Counted from the first letter of the stretch, positions 1-5,906 are shown. The stretch is 6,033 bases of DNA from Endomicrobiia bacterium (GCA_025998475.1 BNVZ01000084.1:1-6033); one strand, 5' to 3'. Notes: generated by a model from the letters alone, not told the origin. Numbers and translations are program-made.

Positions 1-2
1 CA

Positions 3-122
3 GAACTAGGAGCAAGCGCAAAAGTATGGAAGTTGGATGTAGACTTAAGTGGACAAGGCTATATGGGCAAAAGAAACGGTTTTGCAGGGGCATTGAAGAT
101 TAAATACACATTTGGACTTTAA
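3..122 (+). CDS. C-terminal end of an outer-membrane beta-barrel protein (partial, autotransporter-like)
   Basis: Only the last 39 codons are in the window; the reading frame enters from the left edge and stops at TAA 120-122. The final residues (GFAGALKIKYTFGL) alternate hydrophobic and polar side chains, with Leu, Phe, Tyr, Ile and Leu at positions -1, -3, -5, -7 and -9 from the end. That is the pattern of the terminal beta-strand recognised by the BAM machinery in outer-membrane barrels, although the last residue is Leu rather than the usual Phe. The preceding GYMGKRNGFAG stretch resembles the end of autotransporter beta-domains, where a Gly-Lys-Arg turn leads into the last strand. The family call is inference from a short tail; porin-like or other barrel types are possible. 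It lies where nusA is usually found, and ends 76 bases before infB. It is unrelated in function to the genes that follow, so it is probably a separate transcription unit. Confidence 0.6.
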   Translation, partial: ELGASAKVWKLDVDLSGQGYMGKRNGFAGALKIKYTFGL

Positions 123-130
123 GAAAAGAA

Positions 131-170
131 TGCGCATACCAAATAAGATTAGTTGGTTTATAGTATGCCA
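131..170 (+). repeat. Imperfect inverted repeat between the barrel gene and infB
   Basis: GCATAC (134-139) pairs with GTATGC (163-168). The stem extends outward by two pairs (T131-A170, G132-C169) with C133 bulged, giving eight pairs. The interior is AT-rich; ACCAA (138-142) can alternatively pair with TTGGT (153-157). It starts nine bases after the upstream stop codon, so it may terminate or protect the 3' end of the barrel-gene mRNA. No T-run follows on the plus strand, so it is not a canonical intrinsic terminator. I see no convincing sigma-70 promoter pair in this spacer; TATAGT (159-164) resembles a -10 box but has no good -35 box at the right distance. Confidence 0.4.
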
Positions 171-182
171 ATAAATAAAAGC

Positions 183-189
183 AGGGGAG
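183..189 (+). promoter_or_regulatory. Ribosome binding site of infB
   Basis: AGGGGAG lies nine bases upstream of the ATG at 199. It supports that ATG as the infB start, although the first 190 or so residues are a poorly conserved linker in which homology alone could not fix the start. Confidence 0.75.
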
Positions 190-198
190 CACACACAC

Positions 199-2529
199 AT
201 GTCATTAAAACAAATTGATAAATCAAAAGATTCCGATGGAAAAACTATAAAAAAGAAGACTGCATCATCAAAAAAAACAAAAGATATTTCAGCTAAAAAG
301 ATTGTGAAAAGAACTGCGGGTTTGGTTGCTAAAAAAAAGGTTAAAACTAAATCTGCACCTAAAAAGACAGAGTCAAAATCTCAAACAAAAGTTGTTAAGA
401 CAAAGATGGTAAAAGCACGTTCTACTGGAAATAAAATTGTCAAAAAAATTGATTCTGAAGAAAAAAAGCATCGAGTAAAACGTATAGGAGAAAAGTCTGT
501 TGTAAAAAAAGGAGAGCATAAAAAATTGATAGTGGCAAAAGATCAGGATAAAGTTACTGCTCAGCCTGTACATTTTTCTACGCATACTGCAGTTGAAAAA
601 CAACAGCCCAAAGAAGTTCCAGTTGTTTTGCCTACAAAGGCTGTTAAAGCGCAAATACCAAAGCAGCCTGAACATAAGTCTGTAGTGCATAAACAACAGT
701 CTGCTGGAGATATAAAATATGAAGCGCAAAAACCCATTGTTAAAGCCGTGAAATCTAAACCCGAAACAAGTGAAAATAAACACAAAATCGTAATTCTTAT
801 AAATGAGTTGATAACAGTAAGAGAACTTGCCGAAAAAATGAATATTAGGGTTGGCAATGTGTTAAAGAAGCTTCTATCAATGGGAAGCCTTGCTACAATT
901 AATCAGAGACTCGATACGGACACAGCTATCCTTTTAGCCAATGAATTTAATTATGATGCTAAAATGGAGTCGATTTATTCTGAAGAAAAAATAAGTTCTC
1001 CTGCACAAGAAGATCCTGCAAAATTAAAGCCTCGTTCATCTGTAGTTACTGTTATGGGACATGTAGACCATGGTAAAACGTCTCTTTTAGATTCAATAAG
1101 AAGCAGCAATGTGGCTGCCGGAGAACACGGCGGCATCACACAGCACATTGGAGCATATAAAGTTAGAACTGCAAGTGGTCATTATATAACGTTTTTAGAT
1201 ACTCCGGGTCATGAAGCATTTACGGCAATGCGTTCAAGAGGGACACAAGCTACAGACATAGTTGTTATTGTTGTTTCTGCAACTGATGGTGTAATGCCTC
1301 AAACTATTGAGGCTCTAAATCACGCAAGGGCTGCAAATGTGCCCATTGTTGTTGCGGTAAATAAAATAGATTTACCGGGCGCCGACCCTCAGAAAATAAG
1401 ACAAGAATTAAGCAATTATGGTCTTGTTTGCGAAGAGTGGGGTGGCGATACAATAATGCTTGACATTTCCGCAAAACACAAACTCAATATTAATTCATTG
1501 CTTGAGATGATTTTGCTTAAAGCCGAAATGATGGAACTTAAGGCAAATCCTGATAAAAATGCTGAAGGTATAGTTATAGAGGCGAGGCTTGACCATCGTA
1601 AAGGTTCTGTCGCAACGCTTTTAGTGCAGAGCGGTACTTTGAAAGTCGGTGACAATTTGATTGTAGGTACTACATACGGAAAAGTAAGGGCAATAGCTGA
1701 TGAGTATGGAAAAAAACTTAATTCCGCTGCTCCAAGCACTCCTGTAGAAGTTTTAGGTATTAACGAGCCTCCGCAAGCTGGTGATAAGTTTATTGTGGTT
1801 GACTATGAATCTCAAGCCAAAGAAATTGTTCAGTCCAGAAAAGAGAAAGCTAAAGAGATTGCATTAAAGCCTAGACATCATTTGTCTCTTGCCGATATAA
1901 GTATTGGGCAGACAAAAGACTTAAGAATAATATTGAAGGCTGACGTCCAAGGTTCTTTAGGAGCGCTAGGAGATGCTTTAGAAAGACTTTCAACTTCAGA
2001 AATAAGTTTAAAAATAATACATAGAGGCGCTGGAACAATTACGAAATCAGACGTTGCTTTAGCTATCGCTTCAGATGCCTTGGTAGTTGGTTTTAATTTG
2101 CGCCCGGATGCCACTGTTGCAAAACTTGCAGAAACCGAAGGGGTAAGTATAAACGTTTATAGAATTATTTATGATTTGATTGCTGACGTTAAAGCTGCTA
2201 TGGAAGGATTGCTTGATCCTGATACGAAAGAAAAAATACTTGGAAAGGCTGTTGTAAAACAAGTGTTTAAACTTTCAACTTACGGAACTATTGCAGGATG
2301 CTCTGTTACTGATGGCAAGATACTAAGAGGTGCAAAGGTAAGACTTTTGAGAGACAATGTGATTGTTTTCGAAGGGAATGTCTCTTCGTTAAAGAGAATT
2401 AAAGACGATGTCAGAGAAGTTGAAAAGGGTTATGAATGTGGTATCGGTCTTGAAAGCTTTTCAGACATTAAACATGGCGATGTAATTGAAAACTTTACTA
2501 CTGAAAAAGTTGCCAGAAAATTAGAGTAG
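199..2529 (+). CDS. infB: Translation initiation factor IF-2
   Basis: Cytoplasmic GTPase that brings initiator fMet-tRNA to the 30S subunit and promotes 50S joining. The 776-residue protein has a Lys/Ala-rich, low-complexity N-terminal region (about 1-194), an IF2_N helical module (about 196-255, with TVRELAEKMNI), and then the G domain. The G motifs are complete: G1 GHVDHGKT (287-294), G2 GGITQHIG (311-318), G3 DTPGH (334-338), G4 NKID (388-391), G5 SAK (424-426). The remaining ~320 residues match the usual domains II, III and the C-terminal fMet-tRNA-binding domain, ending with the typical GYECGIGLESFSDIKHGD segment. Length falls between the roughly 716 residues of Bacillus subtilis and 890 of Escherichia coli. 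ATG 199 has a good ribosome binding site; no internal ATG in the linker has one, so I see no support for a shorter isoform. rbfA follows after 81 bases. nusA, the usual upstream partner, is absent. Confidence 0.98.
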   Translation: MSLKQIDKSKDSDGKTIKKKTASSKKTKDISAKKIVKRTAGLVAKKKVKTKSAPKKTESKSQTKVVKTKMVKARSTGNKIVKKIDSEEKKHRVKRIGEKSVVKKGEHKKLIVAKDQDKVTAQPVHFSTHTAVEKQQPKEVPVVLPTKAVKAQIPKQPEHKSVVHKQQSAGDIKYEAQKPIVKAVKSKPETSENKHKIVILINELITVRELAEKMNIRVGNVLKKLLSMGSLATINQRLDTDTAILLANEFNYDAKMESIYSEEKISSPAQEDPAKLKPRSSVVTVMGHVDHGKTSLLDSIRSSNVAAGEHGGITQHIGAYKVRTASGHYITFLDTPGHEAFTAMRSRGTQATDIVVIVVSATDGVMPQTIEALNHARAANVPIVVAVNKIDLPGADPQKIRQELSNYGLVCEEWGGDTIMLDISAKHKLNINSLLEMILLKAEMMELKANPDKNAEGIVIEARLDHRKGSVATLLVQSGTLKVGDNLIVGTTYGKVRAIADEYGKKLNSAAPSTPVEVLGINEPPQAGDKFIVVDYESQAKEIVQSRKEKAKEIALKPRHHLSLADISIGQTKDLRIILKADVQGSLGALGDALERLSTSEISLKIIHRGAGTITKSDVALAIASDALVVGFNLRPDATVAKLAETEGVSINVYRIIYDLIADVKAAMEGLLDPDTKEKILGKAVVKQVFKLSTYGTIAGCSVTDGKILRGAKVRLLRDNVIVFEGNVSSLKRIKDDVREVEKGYECGIGLESFSDIKHGDVIENFTTEKVARKLE

Positions 2530-2536
2530 CAATTAA

Positions 2537-2583
2537 ATCAAAGAGCTTATCGCGAGTAAAACCTTTGATGGGTTTTTATAAGC
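2537..2583 (+). promoter_or_regulatory. Candidate structured leader of rbfA (nested stem-loop)
   Basis: In the infB-rbfA spacer, GCTTAT (2545-2550) pairs with ATAAGC (2578-2583). Inside it AAAACC (2558-2563) pairs with GGTTTT (2571-2576), leaving a seven-base loop. The loop bases TTTGAT (2564-2569) are complementary to ATCAAA (2537-2542) just upstream of the outer stem, so a pseudoknot, or an alternative seven-pair helix ATCAAAG/CTTTGAT, is possible. The element ends nine bases before the rbfA Shine-Dalgarno. It has no terminal T-run, so readthrough from infB is expected. Regulation of rbfA translation or RNA processing is inference; short AT-rich helices can arise by chance. I do not recognise a known riboswitch class. 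Confidence 0.4.
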
Positions 2584-2592
2584 AATAAATTT

Positions 2593-2606
2593 AAGGAGGA
2601 GGAGGG
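2593..2606 (+). promoter_or_regulatory. Unusually strong, multi-register Shine-Dalgarno of rbfA
   Basis: AAGGAGGAGGAGGG contains three overlapping GGAGG cores (2595-2599, 2598-2602, 2601-2605), with 11, 8 and 5 bases to the ATG at 2611. It is by far the best ribosome binding site in the window and fixes the rbfA start. Confidence 0.85.
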
Positions 2607-2610
2607 TAGT

Positions 2611-2964
2611 ATGCCATTGTCATACAAGAGGTCTGTCAGAGTAGGAGAACTTATTCAGCACGCTGTCTCAGAAATCGTAAGAGAAATTAGAGGTTTGGAT
2701 TCAAGTTTCGTCACGATTATGGGTGTAAAGCTTGCGGACGATCTTTTCAGCTGCAAAATTTATTATTCTGTTTTTGGTTTGTATGAAGACAAGGAAAAAA
2801 TAGATGAAGTTTTAAAGAAAAATATAGGAGTAGTCAGACATCAATTGGCTTTGCGTTTAAATTTAAAACGTACTCCTACAATATCTTTTGTTTATGATGA
2901 TATCAATGAAAACGCTTCAAAAGTGTTTAATATACTTAAAACTATAGAAGAAGAAAAGAAATAG
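2611..2964 (+). CDS. rbfA: 30S ribosome-binding factor A
   Basis: Small KH-type assembly factor that binds immature 30S subunits and helps the 5' end and decoding centre of 16S rRNA mature. The 117-residue product is of normal length. It shows the family pattern from end to end: N-terminal helix with RVGELIQHAVSEIV (11-24), the VTIMGVKLADDLFSCKIYYSVFG strand-helix-strand core (34-56), VVRHQLALRLNLKRTPTISFVYDD (74-97), and a charged C-terminal helix. There is no long C-terminal extension. Its position directly after infB is the usual one, and both proteins act on the 30S subunit. ATG 2611 follows an exceptionally strong Shine-Dalgarno. The next gene is 233 bases away, so rbfA may be the last gene of its transcript. 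Confidence 0.95.
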   Translation: MPLSYKRSVRVGELIQHAVSEIVREIRGLDSSFVTIMGVKLADDLFSCKIYYSVFGLYEDKEKIDEVLKKNIGVVRHQLALRLNLKRTPTISFVYDDINENASKVFNILKTIEEEKK

Positions 2965-3084
2965 TGTTGTTTTTACTTTGTTACGTACTTTTTTAGTTTG
3001 CAGTGGATTTTCCGTCTATCAACTCATAGTTGTAAAAGAAATGCAATAAACGCATGAAAACTTTTTTTTGATTTTTGATTATCG

Positions 3085-3114
3085 TTGACAATACTAAATA
3101 ACAGTCTGTATAAC
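3085..3114 (+). promoter_or_regulatory. Candidate sigma-70-type promoter for the DHH-truB-ribF genes
   Basis: TTGACA (3085-3090) is a perfect -35 consensus. TATAAC (3109-3114) matches five of six -10 bases, with an 18-base spacer, one longer than optimal. Transcription would begin around 3120-3123 and leave a leader of about 75 bases before the TTG start at 3198. The pair lies in the only large gap of the cluster, where a promoter would make sense. AT-rich DNA yields -10-like boxes readily, but the intact TTGACA is less likely by chance. Confidence 0.55.
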
Positions 3115-3185
3115 AGTTCATGGAATTAAAATCAACCGTCTCAATAAACTTTTTTGTGCGTTTGTCGTGGTAAAAGAAACAATAT

Positions 3186-3191
3186 GGAGAG
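3186..3191 (+). promoter_or_regulatory. Ribosome binding site that selects the TTG start of the DHH gene
   Basis: GGAGAG is six bases upstream of TTG 3198. No in-frame ATG exists between the in-frame stop TAA 3171-3173 and the conserved first motif, so this site and the TTG together define the start. TTG codons at 3225 and 3234 are alternatives with no comparable site. Confidence 0.65.
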
Positions 3192-3197
3192 CTTAGA

Positions 3198-4202
3198 TTG
3201 AAGAGTGAAAAAATCAACATCAACTTGTTTGGATTGAAAAAAATTTCAGAAATCTCAAAAATTATCAAACAATCAAAAACATTTTTTATAGCTGGTCATG
3301 TAAAACCTGATGGCGACAGTCTTGGGTCTGCCTTAGCGCTCTCTTCTGTTTTAAAGCGTTTAGGTAAGAAAGCTTGTGTTTATGCTGATAAAGTTCCCGA
3401 TTTTTTAAAGTTTCTCAAAGGCGCAGATAAAATAAAGAAATCGGCGAAAAAGACCGATAAGTTTGATTGTGCAATAATATTAGAGTCAATTAATTTTTCC
3501 AGAATGGGTGACATAATAACTCCGGATCAATCAAAAAAAATAATAAATATAGATCATCATTCATCTTATGAAAATTTTGGGACGGTAAATTATATTGTTC
3601 CGTCCTCGTCGTCAACATCTGAGCTTATATTAAATATTTTAGAGTATATGAAAATTAAACTTACAAAAAGTGAAGCAGAAAGTTTGTACACTGGTATATT
3701 AACGGATACAGGGCGTTTTCAACAGACAAATACCACTTGTAATTCACATATTGCGGCTGTGAAACTTATGAAATACGGTATAGATGTAAATAGTATTTAT
3801 AAAAAAATTTACGAGGATACTTCTATACATGCGTTGAAACTGCAGGGTCTTGCTCTATGCAACATAAAAACAATTTTTAATAATAGGGTTTCTTATATTG
3901 TCTTAACAAAAGATATGTTTAAAAAAAGTGGTGCAAATGATGAAGATTCTGAGGGTATAGTAAGTTATACTTTGAAAATAACATGTGTAGAGGTTGGTTG
4001 TATTTTTAAAGAAATTGATAAAAAAACTACAAGGATCAGTTGCCGTTCTGCGAGAAATTTTGACTTGTTAGATGTGGTTGGGAGATTTGGCGGAGGTGGT
4101 CACAAAAATGCTGCTGGATGTACAATAAAGGAAAATATTGGTACTGCAATAAAAATGATTAGTAATGTTTTAAAAGAAAAATTTGATGACAAAAAAATAT
4201 AA
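3198..4202 (+). CDS. DHH/DHHA1 phosphoesterase, NrnA-like (oligoribonuclease / pAp phosphatase type)
   Basis: A probable cytoplasmic manganese-dependent phosphoesterase. NrnA relatives degrade 2-5 nucleotide RNA (nanoRNA) and can dephosphorylate pAp. The 334-residue length is near the 313 of B. subtilis NrnA. Visible motifs are HVKPDGDSLGS (H34, D38, D40), motif II ILESINFSRMG (E96, R102), the DHH triad D119-H120-H121, TDTGRF with D170, and the DHHA1 substrate motif GRFGGGGHKNAAG (295-307). Motif II normally carries Asp where this protein has Glu96. Glu can still bind metal, and similar Glu variants seem to exist, so I expect activity, but this is inference. The start is TTG 3198, with GGAGAG six bases upstream and no in-frame ATG available. 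A gene of this family between rbfA and truB is a common bacterial arrangement. The end overlaps truB by 17 bases. Exact substrate cannot be read from the sequence, so I give no gene symbol. Confidence 0.9.
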   Translation: MKSEKININLFGLKKISEISKIIKQSKTFFIAGHVKPDGDSLGSALALSSVLKRLGKKACVYADKVPDFLKFLKGADKIKKSAKKTDKFDCAIILESINFSRMGDIITPDQSKKIINIDHHSSYENFGTVNYIVPSSSSTSELILNILEYMKIKLTKSEAESLYTGILTDTGRFQQTNTTCNSHIAAVKLMKYGIDVNSIYKKIYEDTSIHALKLQGLALCNIKTIFNNRVSYIVLTKDMFKKSGANDEDSEGIVSYTLKITCVEVGCIFKEIDKKTTRISCRSARNFDLLDVVGRFGGGGHKNAAGCTIKENIGTAIKMISNVLKEKFDDKKI

Positions 4203-4902
4203 TGATATTGCTGGCTTGCTGCTTTTAGACAAACCATTTGGAATCACTTCGTTTAAAGCCACTCATAAGATAAAAAGAGTGTTGAATGTTAAAAAGGCAG
4301 GACATTGTGGTACTCTGGATCCTGCTGCTACCGGTCTTTTGCTTGTTTTAACGGGCAAAGCTACTAAGCTGCAGGATAAACTTATGAAAAAAGATAAAAT
4401 TTACACAAGTTCTTTTCTTATAGGAACTGTTACAGATAGTGATGATTTAGGAGGTAGTATAATTTCAAAGAATAGTACAGTGGATATAAACATTGATAGA
4501 ATAAAAAAAGTAGCTAAAACATTTGAGGGCGAAATTTTACAAATCCCTCCCATGTATTCCGCTTTAAAATGTAATGGTAAAAAACTTTGCGAACTTGCAA
4601 GACAGGGAATTGAAGTTGAAAGAAAACCAAGAAAAGTTACAATAAAAAATTTTGATGTGTTTTCTTATTGTGAAAATGTCGCAAAAGTGTGTATATTTTG
4701 TTCAAGTGGTACTTACATCAGGACATTGGCTCATGATTTAGGAAGTGTTTTAGATTGTGGAGCTACCGTGAAAACTTTGAGAAGAGAAAAAATAGATGTT
4801 TTTGATGTTAAAGACGCTTTAAATTTTGAAGATTCAGACGATGTTAGTCAAATAATGAAAAAGTTAATACCTTACGATAAATTATTAGAATTGATAAATT
4901 AG
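4186..4902 (+). CDS. truB: tRNA pseudouridine(55) synthase
   Basis: Isomerises U55 to pseudouridine in the T-loop of nearly all tRNAs and acts as a tRNA chaperone. Numbered from ATG 4186 (238 residues), it has the KPFGITSF entry motif (17-23), the catalytic segment GHCGTLDPAATG (39-50) with nucleophile D45, KIYTSSFLIG with the conserved Y73, PPMYSALKCNGKKLCELARQG (121-141), and GTYIRTLAHDLG (175-186) with Y177 and R179. The usual Tyr in LYELAR is Cys here. E. coli and B. subtilis TruB are a little over 300 residues. This one stops after the catalytic fold with only a short tail, so the C-terminal PUA-type RNA-binding domain is missing or reduced. The frame also allows TTG 4183, but ATG 4186 is the better start. 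It overlaps the end of the DHH gene by 17 bases and has only a weak AAAAGAAAA upstream, so translation is probably coupled. ribF follows after 10 bases. Confidence 0.96.
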   Translation: MTKKYNDIAGLLLLDKPFGITSFKATHKIKRVLNVKKAGHCGTLDPAATGLLLVLTGKATKLQDKLMKKDKIYTSSFLIGTVTDSDDLGGSIISKNSTVDINIDRIKKVAKTFEGEILQIPPMYSALKCNGKKLCELARQGIEVERKPRKVTIKNFDVFSYCENVAKVCIFCSSGTYIRTLAHDLGSVLDCGATVKTLRREKIDVFDVKDALNFEDSDDVSQIMKKLIPYDKLLELIN

Positions 4903-4912
4903 CGGATGCAAA

Positions 4913-5797
4913 ATGACTACAAAATCGGTAGTAACCATCGGGACTTTTGATGGATTGCATAAAGGACATAGGCTTCTTATAAGCAATACTGTATCCGCAG
5001 CAAAGAAAAACAATTTTAAAAGCATAGTAATTGTACTTAAGAAGCCTGTAAGAAAAGTTAGTGGACTACTTATGACGTTTGAAGAAAAATTAGATGAAAT
5101 AAAAATCCTTGGCGTAGATGAAATTTTCGTAATAGAAGTTCCTTCAGAAGTTCTGTTGTGTACTCCCGAAGAGTTTTTTGACAATTTTTTATGTGGTACT
5201 CTTAATGTTTCGGAAATAATATGTGGGTTTGATTTTGCTTTTGGGAAAAATAGGGAGGGTGATATCAAGTGGCTTGAGAGAAAGGCAAAGAATAATAATG
5301 TAAAAATGAATATTATTAAGCCTTTAAAATATGCTTCAAAGAAAATTTCGTCGTCATATATAAGAACATTGGTTGAAGAAGGTGATGTGAAAAATGTGGA
5401 GAAATTATTAGGTAGAAATTATTCTTTTATAGGAATGCCATTTAGAGAAAAAGGTATTGGTAAGAAACTTGGTTTTCCGACGGTTAATCTACTGGTGGAT
5501 AGCGATAAGATTCTTCCTAAAGGGGTTTTCTTGAGTCTTATATCACAAGGTGAACAAATATATCCTTCAATTACAAATATAGGTATACGCGTTACTTTTA
5601 ACAGAGGAAATGGCATTGTTCCTGAAACGCATATTTTAGATTTTAAAGGTGTATGGAAAAAGTCGCAAACTAAAGTTGTAATATTAAAAAAAATAAGATC
5701 CGAAAAAAAATTTGCAAACGTTGAGTGTCTTAAAGTCCAACTTTCTAAAGATGTTTTGACTGCTTTGCGATTTTTTGGCAAAAAGAAGATGAAATGA
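4913..5797 (+). CDS. ribF: Bifunctional riboflavin kinase / FAD synthetase
   Basis: Makes FMN from riboflavin and ATP, then FAD from FMN and ATP. The 294-residue protein has both halves. The N-terminal adenylyltransferase domain shows TIGTFDGLHKGH (8-19) with the HxGH pair H16 and H19, GFDFAFGKNREGD (105-117), and ISSSYIR (145-151), the usual (S)S(S/T)xIR motif. The C-terminal kinase domain shows GKKLGFPTVNL (183-193) with the PTxN motif, LPKGVF (201-206), NIGIRVTF (222-229), and ETHILDF (238-244), whose E238 is the expected catalytic base. Departures from consensus: the common HP element after the second strand reads KKPVRK, and NIGxRPTF has Val for Pro at 227. Neither removes a known catalytic residue. 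ATG 4913 places the first motif at the usual distance from the N-terminus; the ATG at 4906 is out of frame. Only a weak GCGGA precedes it, which suggests coupling to truB. Confidence 0.96.
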   Translation: MTTKSVVTIGTFDGLHKGHRLLISNTVSAAKKNNFKSIVIVLKKPVRKVSGLLMTFEEKLDEIKILGVDEIFVIEVPSEVLLCTPEEFFDNFLCGTLNVSEIICGFDFAFGKNREGDIKWLERKAKNNNVKMNIIKPLKYASKKISSSYIRTLVEEGDVKNVEKLLGRNYSFIGMPFREKGIGKKLGFPTVNLLVDSDKILPKGVFLSLISQGEQIYPSITNIGIRVTFNRGNGIVPETHILDFKGVWKKSQTKVVILKKIRSEKKFANVECLKVQLSKDVLTALRFFGKKKMK

Positions 5798-5877
5798 AAG
5801 ATATTATTCTTGTAAACGGGATAAGTATCAGATTATATCTTGCTACTTTTGTGGTTTTTAAAACAATTAATTGTTAA
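5794..5877 (+). CDS. Possible 27-codon micro-ORF or gene remnant coupled to ribF
   Basis: An ATG at 5794 overlaps the ribF stop as ATGA, the classic coupling arrangement, and is preceded by a purine-rich AAAAAGAAG. The frame runs MKDIILVNGISIRLYLATF... and stops at TAA 5875-5877, inside an AT palindrome and eight bases before a GC-rich hairpin. The peptide is hydrophobic and matches nothing I recognise. It could be the 5' end of a former operon gene now truncated, a true small protein, or chance. The ATGA overlap is the only positive evidence. Confidence 0.2.
   Translation: MKDIILVNGISIRLYLATFVVFKTINC
5862..5875. repeat. Perfect 14-base AT palindrome
   Basis: AACAATTAATTGTT is identical on both strands. 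It flanks the end of the micro-ORF and stands nine bases before the GC-rich hairpin. It might be a regulator binding site, or a small hairpin (five-base arms, four-base loop). In AT-rich DNA such a palindrome may also be chance. Confidence 0.45.
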
Positions 5878-5884
5878 ACTATTG

Positions 5885-5906
5885 CCCCGCAAGCAAGCTT
5901 GCGGGG
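5885..5906. terminator. GC-rich perfect hairpin (operon end or REP-like repeat)
   Basis: CCCCGCAAGC (5885-5894) and GCTTGCGGGG (5897-5906) are exact reverse complements separated by AA. In practice nine pairs with a CAAG loop would form. It is by far the most GC-rich patch in the window. No T-run follows on either strand, so it is not a textbook intrinsic terminator; it could stop transcription with a factor, protect mRNA ends, or be one copy of a dispersed palindromic repeat. The right arm can alternatively form GCGG-GGAA-CCGC (5901-5912), a short stem with a GNRA-type loop. Its place between ribF and a possibly converging minus-strand frame fits a bidirectional 3'-end element. Confidence 0.6.

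Larger units (their letters stand above)
2965..3197. other. Intergenic gap between rbfA and the DHH gene, no gene supported
   Basis: This is the only large gap inside the cluster. It contains a small hairpin, CAACT/AGTTG with a three-base loop (3020-3032). A short ATGC/GCAT stem (3041-3044, 3052-3055) stands six bases before a run of eight T (3062-3069) and further T-rich sequence, which could act as a poor terminator for infB-rbfA. A promoter-like pair follows at 3085-3114. On the minus strand a frame stays open across most of the gap, down to a stop at 2993, but no start in it has a ribosome binding site and the peptide resembles nothing I know. The gap may be decayed coding or inserted sequence, which I cannot show. 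Confidence 0.5.

Noticed and set aside
373..857. Two minus-strand frames opposite the infB linker
   Set aside because: They are the antisense image of the lysine-rich coding sequence, giving Phe/Leu/Ser/Cys-rich peptides without any motif.
2558..2577. AAAACC/GGTTTT hairpin with five T after infB read as an intrinsic terminator
   Set aside because: The stem is only six mostly A-T pairs, the T residues form part of the stem itself, and rbfA would be cut off from its usual partner without an obvious promoter of its own.
2993..3268. 91-codon minus-strand frame covering most of the rbfA-DHH gap
   Set aside because: Its first part is antisense to the well-supported DHH gene, no Met in it has a ribosome binding site, and the peptide shows no recognisable motif. 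AT-rich spacers often leave one frame open this long.
4183..4185. TTG as the truB start
   Set aside because: ATG follows as the very next codon, is the stronger start and gives a family-like N-terminus.
4885..5268. 127-codon minus-strand frame opposite the start of ribF
   Set aside because: Antisense to the conserved nucleotidyltransferase motifs of RibF; serine- and threonine-rich peptide with no own signals.
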